A stretch of 64,000 nucleotides of DNA, taken from positions 16,959,563 through 17,023,562 of the forward strand of contig NC_071348.1 of NCBI RefSeq assembly GCF_027744825.2. The letters run 5' to 3'. The position numbers and the translations under genes are program-made. This document shows positions 52,860-63,387 of this stretch, in pieces. The stretch comes from Synchiropus splendidus. Lineage: Eukaryota > Chordata > Actinopteri > Syngnathiformes > Callionymidae. Within the stretch, counting starts at the first letter, position 1. The number at the start of each line of letters is the position of its first letter. Under the pieces are notes generated by a model. It worked only from the letters and a program-made list of their open reading frames with translations, did not search any database and was not told the origin of the DNA.

Positions 52860-53900
52860 TGCAGTGAGGGTTTTAGTCTGAGCTGAGCAAGAAAGAGGGA
52901 GTTTATTCACAAATGAATAGACAGTTATGCAGGAATCCGGTGGATCTTGGGACGCTGCACACCCCACAGCAATGTAATGAAGCAGATACTGGTGTCCCAG
53001 AGCCAGTGCTGTCAATGAGGGACTATTCGTCGAAGGGTTCGGCTGCTCCTGAAGACAGAACGACATGAGGGAAGGAGGATGGAGACACATTAGACAAATA
53101 GTGGTGAGCAAAAGTCGAGATTGATGACCAAGAAGCTGCCTGGCAGATTTCTGCCAGAGATACTCCCTTGAAAGCAGCCACAGATGTTGCCAGGTCATTT
53201 TTCATGATGGCAATTCTAAGCCAATGCGACAACCTGTGAGGGGACAGCGCCTGCCCCATCTTACCATCTGCGACAGCCACCCACAGACTGTCCGTCTTTT
53301 ATGTAGGGTGGGACTCGACCCAATTAAGATTTTAGCTCTCTCACCGGACACATTTTGTGTAAATGCTCATGCTCCTCGTCTGAATGGGGAGGAGGGCATA
53401 AAACCTTTCTTGAAAAGGAGCTGACCTGTGAAGAAGAAGAGAGTCATTTAGGTGCGATGGCAGGGTTGGGTCTAAGTGACACCGCCGAGTCATTGTCACC
53501 AAAAGAGATGCAATCAGGGCAGATGGAAAAAGAACTCAGCTCTCCCACTCTCTTTGGTGAAGCTAAGGCTATAAGATGAGCTGCCTTGTAAGCTGCTAGC
53601 TCCAGGGAGGCCTCATCGAGTGGCTCGAAAGGAGAGTGAATTGAGTACCAGCGGCAGGACCCAGTAGAGACATAAATGTCTTGAGGTTGGTCTAAGCCTT
53701 TTCACTCCTCTCATGAAACGGCTCACTCGACGATGCTCGCCAAAGGGATGGCCGTCCAGACCATTGTGTAGCATGGAATGGGCTGCTACATAAACCCGTA
53801 ATGTGGTGCAGCTCCGATCTTCGTTAACCAGATGCTGGAGAAAAGAGAGGATTAGAGAAACAGGCGCCGATTCTGGGAAGGCTGACTGGGTTCCACACCA
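52860..53900 (-). pseudogene. D2 tyrosine recombinase, broken
   Basis: The best C-terminal YR piece in the window is the frame 53280-53023: GKMGQALSPHRLSHWLRIAI, then FKGVSLAEICQAASWSSIST and FAHHYLSNVSPSSF. HRLSHWLR sits where the family has the H/K-x-x-R catalytic pair, and the tyrosine in HHYL is the likely nucleophile. The N-terminal half (53900-53300) is frameshifted. The recombinase would integrate a circular cDNA without target duplication. Confidence 0.7.
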
Positions 53901-54001
53901 TTGGGGAAAAAATGTGCAATTAGCATTGTATGCTCTGAGGGTTGGCAGAGCTTAAACGTTCTGAAGAGTCAATTGGACATCAGGAGGCAAGTGACTAATT
54001 C

Positions 54002-54985
54002 TTAACCCTGGAGAAGCCAAACCGTGAGGGGTCGTCCTATTATTGGCGGAGACCTCAGGGTTTCTGATGCTTGCAGAAGCGCTGACCTCGATGGAGAGAA
54101 CTCCCAGGGGCCTTTGATCCCCATCTGACACATGTCCGGATACCAGCTGGAGCTGGGGCTGTTTAGATTAAGGCAATGAGGAGGAAAGGCATACAGGAAT
54201 CCTTCTGGCCACCTTGGATGAGCCAGGGCGTCCACTCCCAGTGGAGGGTCATCGGATCTACGGAAAGAGAACCAGCGAGGACATTTGTAGTTCTCTCTGC
54301 TCGCAAAGAGATCAGCCACTGGGTGGCCGAAAAACTCCAAGATCATATTTGCCGTCTCCTGAGATAAACTCCATTCAACTGGCAGTGGTCTCCGAGATAA
54401 TCCATCTGCTGCCACATTGTCTCCACCTGGAACATGCAGAGTCCTCAATGAGGCTAATTCTACATCAGCCCAGAGAAAAAATCTTTCTTGCTAGGTTGTG
54501 TAACACAGACGACCTCACGCCACCCTGGTGGTTGATATAGGCCACTGTGGTGGAGCTGTCTGATCTCACCATAACGTGGTTCCCACTTAGATGGAGAGAA
54601 AGAGCCACCAACACTTTAAAAACTGCAAACAGTTCCAGCAGGTTAGTGGAACGACTTTTGGAACTGCTCCAGATCCCAATGACGCATGTTGATCATGGTG
54701 GCCTACCCAGCCTGACAGAGATGCATCTGTAAATACTTTTAAAGAAGTGTTTTGACAATGCAAGGATAAAGTGCGATGGAGGTTTGAAGCAGAGTTCCTA
54801 AACCTCACAATTGTCAGAGCTCGTGGAGACACTTTCACCAACCGTCTCTGATCCCGGACAGGTTGAAGATTGAGCGGTCGGAACCCTGACTGCAGACTTC
54901 GCATGTTCAGGAGACCCTGGCGGACGACGGAGTGGGCTGCTGACATCATGCCCAGGAGCCTCATAATCCATAAGGCTGGAACCAC
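54002..54985 (-). pseudogene. D2 RT C-terminal region and RNase H, broken
   Basis: The frame 54985-54587 holds the RT thumb and start of RNase H (RLLGMMSAAHSVVRQGLLNM, LKVFTDASLSGWVGHH, where FTDAS carries the first catalytic aspartate). After a break the frame 54448-54002 gives RTLHVPGGDNVAADGLSRRP, HPVADLFASRENYKCPRWFS and HPRWPEGFLYAFPPHC. This copy keeps the RNase H aspartate that the plus-strand copy at 57.1 kb has lost by deletion. Confidence 0.8.
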
Positions 54986-54988
54986 ACA

Positions 54989-55318
54989 TTTTCAGAGTTA
55001 TCAACGTTTTTATTTTTGTCGGACTGAAAACCACATTTTCTTGGGCTGAATACACTTTTTCTGCTCTATTCAGTCACTGCTTTGGGGGGACACAGAACAT
55101 TAAAATTTCACCTGCAACTACAGGAAAAACACTCTTTGTTGTATGTTCAACACTTAATCTACCTTTCTGAACTGTATTTCAAGGGGTTATCAACTTTTTT
55201 TCTTTTTCCTGCTCTGAATCTGAGCTTCTCTCGGGCTGAAAACGCGTTTTCTGCACTGTTCACTTACTGCTCGGGGATGCCTCAGAACATGAAAATTCCA
55301 CCTGAAACTATAGGAAAA
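54989..55318 (-). repeat. Satellite remnant
   Basis: Less than two ~188-bp units in reverse orientation, including the AAAACGCGTTTT core near 55241. It lies between D2 RT (minus) and D1 X sequence (plus). Confidence 0.85.
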
Positions 55319-56160
55319 AGGGGCGGGGTGAGCCCAGCTGTCCGGATCATAGACGTGCTGATCATCGCTGCTCCTCCTGGAGAGACCAGTCGGCTGCTCT
55401 CACCTCTGCTCCCTCCAAAAGCGTAAGAAGAAAACTTTGTATCTAAAAGTATGCATCTAAACCAAAGTCTAAATTGAATAAAAAATAAGAGCCATTACTT
55501 TGGAACCGGGTCTGTTTCTTCTCTGCCCAAAATTAGGGTTTATTACTACCCGCCTGTTAGTGCGAATTTGAGTGGCAGCTCTCCGGCTTCAAAAATGTGT
55601 TTTTGTACATACAGCTCTCTAGTGCCTCGCACCTTGGCCAAGTGCGTGGAGGTGGGGCTCGAACGACTAAGGAGACATGGTCTGCGGATTCTGACGTACT
55701 TGGACTACTGGTTGATTCTCACCAGGTCCAAACAAGAGTCATGAGCGCACACCGGCTTGGTGTTGGAGCACATTGTGTTATTGAGGTTCAGCGTAAACCT
55801 CCTGATAAGCGCGCTTATTCTCAGTCAGAGCACGACCTTTCTGGGGGTCATGCTGGACTCAGTCTCGGGTCAGGCCCGCCTTCCACCGGCCAGCGTTCTC
55901 CCCATCACACAGCACACATTGTTTGTTTTGAAGGCCGCCAAAAGGAGTTACAAATGTCCATGCGCGCGGTGATTGTGGCGTTGCGGAGAGGCAAAACTCA
56001 AGTGCTGATGGCTGTCGGAACTGATACCCAGCCTGCTGTGTCGCTCGACCGAAACCTGGGGGATACTGGAGGGACGACGAGACCGAAAGCTGCTCATCCC
56101 GTTGCCACGGACGCTTCAGGCAGGACTTACATCAGAGGTGTCAAATGGATGTCGAGATAA
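55319..56160 (+). mobile_element. D1 fragment: end of X and RT C-terminal part
   Basis: 55319-55600 matches the second half of X plus the start of the gag-like region. From 55615 a DIRS-type RT is read: TLAKCVEVGLERLRRHGLRI, LTYLDYWLIL (catalytic YLDD reads YLDY), then, in another frame, TTFLGVMLDSVSGQARLPPA, the RT connection region that D1 copies 1 and 2 lack. It shows what D1 RT looked like beyond the satellite junction. Confidence 0.65.
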
Positions 56161-57690
56161 CCCAGGTTTCATCCAGAGCTTGCTATGTTCTCCTATGTGG
56201 GAAGCTCACTATCCAGCTTATTCTATATGGATCAAAAGGATTCTGAAGGTGGGTTATCCTCTCCAATTCAGCCAGTGCCAACCTCAGTTTAATGGCATTC
56301 TGAGAATGCGTCAGATCCGGCAAAAAATGTCTGTCTTCAGAACGAGGTCAGTGTTTGATTGAGGCATGATTGAGTCAGTTACTCCTCAAAAGTCTCCTGA
56401 AGTGCATGCGTCATGGAGACTGGCTGACGTCCATCGACCTCACGGACGCTTATTGTCACGTGCCAATTTGGCCTGCTCATAAGCGATATCTCCACTTCGC
56501 ATTGGACGGCCGACTTTTTCAGTTCCGGAGGCTCCCGTTTGGCTACTCTCTGGCTCAGAGAACCTTCTTTAAGATGGTCGACACAGCCCTACAGTCCTTG
56601 AGGGCAAGGGGCCTCAGGATCTTGTCTTACCTAGACGACTGGTTAATGCTCGCAAGATCGAGGGAAGAGTCGTTAGCTCACACCAGAATGGTGTTGGACC
56701 ACGAAAGCCACCTTGGCTTTCCGGTGAACCAAGAAAAGAGTCAACTCCAGCCATCTCAGCTTACAGCTTTTCTTGGTGTACTTCTGAACTCTCATGAAGA
56801 GTGCGCTCGCTTGACAGACGAGAAGATACTTTCTATTTCAAATCTGTCAGCCCAGGTTCTGGCGGTTCGTCTATGTGTGGTCCCAGCCTAATGGATTATG
56901 ACGCTCCTGGGCATGATGTCAGCAGCCCACTCCGTCATACGCCTGGGTCTCCTGAACATGCGAAGTCGGCAGTCATGGTTCAGCCGGCTCAATCTTCATC
57001 CTGTTCGGGATCAGAGACGGTTGGTGAAAGTGTATCCAAGTGCTTTGAGAGATGTGACTCTGCTTCAAACCTCCATCGCACTTGGATTGTAAGAACTCTT
57101 CTTTCTGGAGCAGTTCCGAAGGTCGTCACATTAACGTACTGGAACTGTTGGCAGTTTTTGGCCCTTTCTCTCCATCTTAGTGGGAACCACGTTATGGTGA
57201 GATCAGACAGCTCCACCACAGTGGCCAATTTCAACCGCCAGGGTGGCGTGAGGTCGTCTACGTTACACAACCTAGCCAGAAAGACTTTTTCCCTGAGCTG
57301 CTACATTTAGCCTCATTGAGGGCTCTGCATGTGCCAGGTGGAGACAATGTGGCACCAGATGGATTATCTCGGAGACCACTGCCAGATGAATGGAGTTTAT
57401 CTCAGGAGATGTCAAATATGATCAGGGAGTTTTTCGGCCACCCAGTGGCTGATGTCTTTGCGAGCAGAGAGAACTTCAAATGTCCTCTCTGGTTCTCTCC
57501 CCGTAGATCCGACGACCCTCCACAGGGAGTGGACGCCCTGGCTCATCCAAGGTGGCCAGAAGGCCTCCTGTATGCCTTTCCTCCTCATTGCCTTCTTCAT
57601 TTTCTTATGAGGAGAATTCAACTGTAGAGAGTGAGAATGATTCTCGTAGCTCCAGACAGCCCCAGCTCCAGCTGGTATCCGGAGATGTGT
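56102..57690 (+). pseudogene. D2 reverse transcriptase and RNase H, best copy
   Basis: The most complete DIRS-type RT in the window. Fingers: WIKRILKVGYPLQFSQCQPQ (56220-56290). Palm (56370-56891): SIDLTDAYCHVPIWPAHKRY (motif A), LPFGYSLAQRTFF (motif B) and intact catalytic YLDDWL near 56630. Thumb and connection: GFPVNQEKSQLQPSQLTAFL. Further frames (56898-57092, 57100-57310, 57316-57627) hold the RNase H region with HVPGGDNVAPDGLSRRPLPD and HPVADVFASRENFKCPLWFS. The segment with the first RNase H aspartate is deleted near 57090. A stop precedes motif A (about 56360). Confidence 0.85.
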
Positions 57691-58440
57691 CAGATGCAGA
57701 TCTTTTTCGATCAGCCCTGATTGCATCTCTTTTGGTGACGATGACTCGGCGGTATCACTTACACCCAACCCTGCCTTCGCACCTAAATGTCTCTCTTCTT
57801 CTTCGCAGGTCAGCTCCTTTTCAGTAATGGCTTTCTGCACTCCTCCACATTCAGACGAAGAGCATGAGCGTTTACTCAAAATATGTCCGGTCAGAGAGCT
57901 AAAAGCTTAACTGGATCGAGTCCCACCCTTCAGAAAGTCCGACACTCTGTGGGTGGCTCTCCCTGGTGGAAAGAAGCGGCAGGCACTGTCCCCTGAAAGG
58001 TTGTAAAATTGGCTTAGAATTTCCATCATGAAAGCCTATGAGACAGCGGGAAAACAGGCACCGGAATCCCTGAGAGCACAGTGGACGAGATGCCTGGAAA
58101 CATCTGTTGCTGCTTTCAAGGACTTCTTAAAGAAAACTGCCAGGCAGCTTCTTGGTCATCAATCTCTACTTTTGCTTACCACTATTTGTCTGTTGTGTCT
58201 GCATCCTCCTTCCCTCTTGTCTTTCTGTCTTCAGGAGCAGCCAAACCCTGCGACCAGTAGGCCCACAGCACTCGCTCTGGGACACCGGTATCTGCTTCAT
58301 TACAGTGCAGTGGAGTGTGCAGCGTCTCAATATCCACCAGATTCCTGCATAACTGTCTATTCATTTGTGAATAAACTCCCTCTTCCTTGCTCAGCTCAGA
58401 CTAGAACCCTGACTGTTGCTGCTCAGTAAATGATTTCTCT
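57691..58440 (+). pseudogene. D2 tyrosine recombinase, broken
   Basis: Matches the minus-strand copy at 52860-53900 in inverted orientation. Readable pieces include KAYETAGKQAPESLRAQWTR, in the place of the catalytic H-x-x-R region, and in another frame QAASWSSISTFAYHYLS near 58145, holding the candidate nucleophile tyrosine. Frames are broken throughout. Confidence 0.6.
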
Positions 58441-59300
58441 CCAGGAATGGAGGATTGTTAATGCCACATTCTATTTCAGCCATATAGTGGCTAAAAGAGG
58501 GCAACACAGTTCCTGCTGATCCAGAGTGTAAGTTACACTCCATATATGAGGGGTTGTTAATGCCACCTTCTATTTCAGCTTACGGTGGCAAAGTTGAGGC
58601 GGCAGTCCTGCCACCTGGGGTGTAAAATTACACTCTATGTATGAAGGGATGTTAATGCTACATCTTCACAACCCATTCATTCATTCATTCAGGCTGGATA
58701 GACCCCAGGTGTGGCGGTGGCCTCGGAACTGTCATAGGCCGGTCAAGTTTGAGGCCCTGGCCATCCGAGATATCGACAGGAGTCTGGGCACTCCTCCATC
58801 AGTCATACCAAAGCAACATCGCCGGTGACAATGCAGGCGGTTCAGTGCAGCCAAACGTGCATCTCATTGATGGCAGTCTGGCAAAGGAGCCAGCTGTGCC
58901 AGTCAGACGTCCGGTATGGACGGCCCATGGTTCTCAGGTCAGGCCACGTTGCAAGGCTGGCGGTTAAGCTTTGTGGTCAAGATGACCTCATGGCTGATTC
59001 AGAGTTCCGGATGGGTTTCAGATTGCTCACCTGTGCTCCCCCTTAATCCTGGCTACACTCGGATTATGGTCACTGCAGGATGGAGAAGTTGAACACATCG
59101 CCCCCTGGCCCCAGAGTGGCCAAGGACTGCATTGCTTTTTGCACTGTTTGTGTCAAGCTCTGCTTTTGTGTTTGGATCACTTGTCTCCTTCGGTTCATTC
59201 AAAGACAACGTTAATATGCATATTGTTAGGTTGTTCTACTATCTCAAATCCAGCACAGTTATGCAATTATATTCCGGCGGCGCATGTGACCGGAAAGAAG
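58441..59300 (+). repeat. D2 terminal segment T and adjoining sequence
   Basis: Contains three short internal repeats of the type ACACTCTATGTATGA...GTTAATGC at about 58465, 58545 and 58645. The remainder matches 51900-52590 (minus) and 5300-5700 (+). No gene is seen; short frames are chance. Confidence 0.7.
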
Positions 59301-59676
59301 AAAGTGCCACCTCCATCACCGACGTAATGAGAGCCACGCTGATGCCGGGGTTCGGCCAGGCTGGGATGGAGCCCTCTCAGTGTCCGGAGATCGCAAGGCG
59401 GCTCGCCTCTACTTCCGGACCTGCATGGGGGGAAGGGCGGAAGGGAGGTGCACAGATCAGAGCAATGGCCAACAGTTTGGCCTATTTGTGCACTCAAGAC
59501 AACTCTGTCCGGGGGATGAGGTGACCCAGGTGCAGCTGACTGCCAACATCAGACCATCCTGTGCTCCAGGGTCCAGTGCGGCTCTCGGAAGAGACAGCGC
59601 ATGAGGCCTCAAAATGCCTGAGGCTTCATATTCAGCCTGCACAGCAAACCGGAAAAGAAGTTCTTCAATGGACGTT
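59301..59676 (+). pseudogene. D2 gag-like region
   Basis: Plus-strand counterpart of 51250-51620, with RATLMPGFGQAGMEPSQCPE and RQLCPGDEVTQVQLTANI. It follows T directly, so T is followed by gag here while YR precedes T, as in a head-to-tail D2 join. Confidence 0.45.
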
Positions 59677-59833
59677 TTGTTATGTGTCATGGGATTATTT
59701 GGGATCACAAATTTGGGGCGCTCTTTTTATGTTGCCGTGTCATCATTTGGTTTGTTGGAAGTTGGAACCGTGAATAAAACCTGCTGTGTTGATACCTCCT
59801 GTAAGTTTTCCTTTCAGCTTTGGCTATCATAGG
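59677..59833 (+). repeat. Gypsy-type LTR fragment (copy 3)
   Basis: Homologous to 51083-51237 (minus) and 31535-31692. It lies at the same position in D2 as the left-arm copy (CTTCAATGGACG precedes both), so the insertion predates the inverted pair or was copied with it. Confidence 0.7.
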
Positions 59834-60427
59834 GCATGTCTCTTCAACCCACTTGGGAGAACGAATCAAATGTCTGGACCATCATTGAGTAGTGTCGCCA
59901 GGTTCGCGGACAGGCCCCCAGGCTACCAGGCCGGAGGAGAGGTTGAGGCCAAGGCGGTGGAAGGAGCGAATTCAATACGAATAATAATAAAAAAAACGCA
60001 AATGCGATGCTTCAAGCAATGCTTTTATTTCAAACAAGTTTTCCACACAAACAGAAATTTCCTCCGGTCTGCCGACTGCCCCGGGAAAAGCTGCTGTCAA
60101 AGATCCCGATGTCCTCCGGTCTCACGCTGAGTCTCCTCCGGTTAAATCCACTCCTGCGGTGATGTGACAAGTCTCTCCCGTGACTGCGACCAGACCTCAG
60201 TCCTGCCTGAAGTTTCCGTGGTCCATATCCAAATTATGAGCGGACCTCCAATCCTGGGGCGTCCCTTCAAAACATGGCTACTTCAAGGCTAGCAGGCAGT
60301 CCCCTGCCCCCCCTAAGTGCAGTTCACTATTTGAAATGCTAAAGCACCCGCAACACTCAAAGCATATAATGCCAAATGGATGTGGACTGCCGTCTGTTGG
60401 GTAAACATCCACTGCTAGTCCAATTCA
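59834..60427 (+). repeat. D2-derived segment upstream of D1 copy 2
   Basis: Collinear with 31693-32420, including the AAT/poly-A stretch (59978-59996) and the D2 recombinase N-terminal piece at its right end (60340-60427). Confidence 0.7.
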
Positions 60428-61032
60428 ATCCGGACTATTCCCGGCGCATTTCTGACACTCCACTGGCACTAGGACCGCACGTGGTCAGGTACGGAGCTTA
60501 ATTGGTGGAGGGTTTGGAGTTATGGGCCAGCGTTCCCTCTCACTCAGCCGTCATGCACGATGCTCGATGCCCTCGTCCCTGGAGCTTGACCTCCCCCCTG
60601 AGGAGTGACCATCCCACCCGGCACTGACAGAGCCACCATCGCGCAGTAGAATGGTGAATGGTGTCCGCAAACAGCTCATAGCGCTTGAGAACATCATCGC
60701 GCTCTTTATGAGCTCCGTGGACTCCACCAGAGATTTTGGAGACACAACAGTCGCCGGCTGGGGGGAACACCGTATAATTGCCGGGCTGATCATCGCCGCT
60801 CCTCTCGGAGAGACCAGTCGACTGCTCTCACCTCTGCCCCCTCCAAAAGCGTAGGAAGAACTTTTTATCTACAAGTATGCATCTAAACCAAAGTCTAACT
60901 TGAAAAATAATAAGATGCATTTCTTTGGTATCGGGTCTGTCTCTTCTCTGCCCAAAATTAGGGTTTATCAGCCGCCATGTTCTCTTCCGGTTCCAGTGAG
61001 TCCAAACTCCGGCTTCTAAACTTTGTTTTTGT

Positions 61033-61740
61033 TTGACATCGTCTCAGGAGACCAAGCAGAATAGTAACGGTCTCTCTGCCTCTTTATCCCTGATGCCAGA
61101 ACTGTCCCTGGGGAAGTTTCTGGAGCCAAGAAGTTATGTCTTTCCCCAGATTCACCATAATAAGAAGCACAGGCGTCAAATAACTCTTTCCCGTCTCACA
61201 ACAGATCCCGGTTCCAGCCAAAAGTCAGGGAAGTTTCAATTCAGCTATTGACTCTTCTTATTGCTCAGACACGCCAGTTTCCAGCAGGGGTCGCCACAGG
61301 ACCGTGAAAGCCACCACTTCAGAGGATCACTCAGTAGGTGCTATTTGCCAGACCTGCTCTGTTCTCAGCTCCCTCGTGCGATGTCTGATGTGATGTCTGT
61401 CTGTTATTCTGTTCTCTGCAGCCCTCCAATCCTCTCAGAGGCAAGCAGGACATCGTCATCTACAGAGTCATCTCTTTCTGAGGATGATTGGGCCAGTCCC
61501 TCGGGTCTCCATCTTAGGAGAATTGCAGTGTCAGATCAAGGTACACTGCAAGTTTGGGGAACCGAATTCCTCTGACGGCTCAGATGACAAAAGCGAGTCT
61601 GTTTTTGACAAACCAGACTTGAAGTCACCAGAGGAGAGGGCGCAGAGCACCAACGACCCTTTCGTCCTTGACCCGCCCTGGAGGCCAGATCCGCTCCTGT
61701 GCTCAGGGCGCCTGTCTCCTCACCTCCACATATGGATTGA
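61033..61740 (+). pseudogene. D1 gag-like region, copy 2
   Basis: Shares ELSLGKFLEPRSYVFPQIHH, SSSTESSLSEDDWASPSG and RRIAVSDQGTLQVWGTEFL with copy 1. Frame changes occur near 61250 and 61575. It is more similar to copy 1 than either is to the minus-strand copy 3, by impression. Confidence 0.5.
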
Positions 61741-61815
61741 GAAAATAAACGGTCATTGACACGCCCTTCAGCTTCACAGTCAACCCCCAGGTTCTGCGTC
61801 ACCACATGGACCTGA

Positions 61816-62262
61816 GTGAACTCAGAGAACGAGCGGTCATGTCTGATGGAGGAGGACCGCGATCTCCTGTCAAAGGAAATAATCGAGCTACTGCCAAAGC
61901 GATCCTCCTACACTGGGTTTTACTCCGGGTTCTTTCTGGAACCCAAGAAGACAGGAGAGAGGAGACCTGTTCTGGATCTCAGTCTCCTCAACCAATTCAT
62001 GATCAGACAGCGGTTCCGGACTACCAGCAGATTCCTGGAGTGAATCATAGTGTGAGAGTGTATGACCTCCATAGATCTTGCAGACGTCTACTTCCACAAC
62101 ACGGTCTCTAGTGTCTAGGGCCTCGTTTTTTGTGTGCATGGAGGAGTGGCTCGAACTACGAAGGAGAGAGAGTCTGCCGATTATGACGTACTTGGACTGC
62201 TGGTTGATTCTAGCCAGAGTCCAAACAGGAGTCATGAGCGCACACCAGCTTAGCAGAAGGGG
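61816..62262 (+). pseudogene. D1 reverse transcriptase, copy 2
   Basis: Fingers EIIELLPKRSSYTGFYSGFF and RPVLDLSLLNQFM, then the truncated palm and MEEWLELRRRESLPIMTYLD followed by C (YLDC for YLDD). It stops where the satellite begins at about 62263, exactly as in copy 1. Confidence 0.75.
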
Positions 62263-62459
62263 TCTTTCTAGTAGCTGCAGAACAAATTCAATTGCAAATT
62301 CAATTTTTATGTTTGTTGGTCTGAAAGCTACAGGTCCCTCGGGCTGAAAACCCATTTTCTGCACTGTTCACTCACTGCTCAGCGAAGCCTCAGAACATGA
62401 AAATTTCACCTGCAACTATAGCGAAAAAACTATTTAGAGTATATTCAACAGTAAACCTC
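62263..62459 (-). repeat. Single satellite unit in D1 copy 2
   Basis: One ~188-bp unit with the same left and right junctions as the six-unit array in copy 1. Confidence 0.85.
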
Positions 62460-63387
62460 TGCAAATAGAGCGCTGCGACTGGCCTACAAGCAGTCGAACC
62501 GTTCCACATTTTCTTCTTCCAAGCCATGGAATGAGTTTGACGAGTGCCAGGCGCTGCTATGAGTTGGATCTGTAGACTGTGTTCCCAGACTTGGTTGAGT
62601 TCCGTATGGTGGAGTCAGGTTCCTGCTTGATCTTCTCCTGCGCCTCATGTCATCCGCCAAAGATGGGTCGTATCGAAGTTGACTTCGATACGACCCTCTC
62701 TCTCCACCAGAAGCTCAAAAATCATCCCTCTTCACTAACGGCCAGCTGGCGTTGGATGGCGAGACCACATACAGATCACGACCGCATGTTGTCTGCCCAC
62801 AACTGGAAGAAATCTGGACTATTCCCGGCGCGGTTCTGACACTCCACTGGCACTAGGACCGCACTTGGTCAGGTACGGAGCTTACTGCCACGTGGAGGGT
62901 TTGGATTGGCAGTGCGGCGTTCCGGCTCACTCAGTCGTCATGCACAATGCCTGATGCGTTCGCCCCGGGATCTCGACCTCTCCTCTGAGGAATGACCATC
63001 CCAACCACCTCTGACAGAGCCACCATAGCGCAGAGGAATGGTGTTTACGCCGTCGGCAACCAGCTCATAGTGCTTGAGAACATCATCGCGCTCTTTATGA
63101 GCTCCGTGGACAGGCTCATCCATCGCAGAACCTCTCTCACTCTCCCAGAAATGTTGGAATTTCAACAGTCCGTCAGCCTGGTGCTCTGCTCGTGGCGCCT
63201 ACTCCACACACAGCCGCTGCCCAGGGGGGAACACCGTCGCTGTTCGAAGGGGCAGGGTGACCCTAGCAATCCAAATCATAGCCGTGCTGATCATCGTTAC
63301 ACCTCTTGGAGAGACCAGTCGGCTGCTCTCACCTCTGCTCACTCTAAAAGCTTAGGAAGAAAACGTTGTATCAAAAACTTTGCATCT

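Larger units (their letters stand above)
51238..54988 (-). mobile_element. D2 element, minus-strand arm
   Basis: From right to left: RT end and RNase H (54985-54002), YR (about 53900-52860), terminal T (52850-52270), further terminal sequence (52260-51900), gag-like region (51870-51250). It is the inverted counterpart of 56840-59676. It is cut at 54988 by satellite and at 51237 by the gypsy LTR. Confidence 0.75.
60428..63387 (+). mobile_element. D1 composite element, copy 2
   Basis: Layout identical to copy 1: X (60428-60884), gag-like (61033-61740), RT (61816-62262), satellite (62263-62459, one unit), flank (62460-62811), X (62812-63387). The RT shares the copy 1 deletion between motifs A and B, and the catalytic tetrad reads YLDC. 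The main difference from copy 1 is the satellite, one unit against about six. Confidence 0.7.

Noticed and set aside
55597..56160. 187-residue plus-strand frame
   Set aside because: Only the first third is RT-like. The true RT continues in another frame (GVMLDSVSGQARL), so the long frame is a frameshift artefact.
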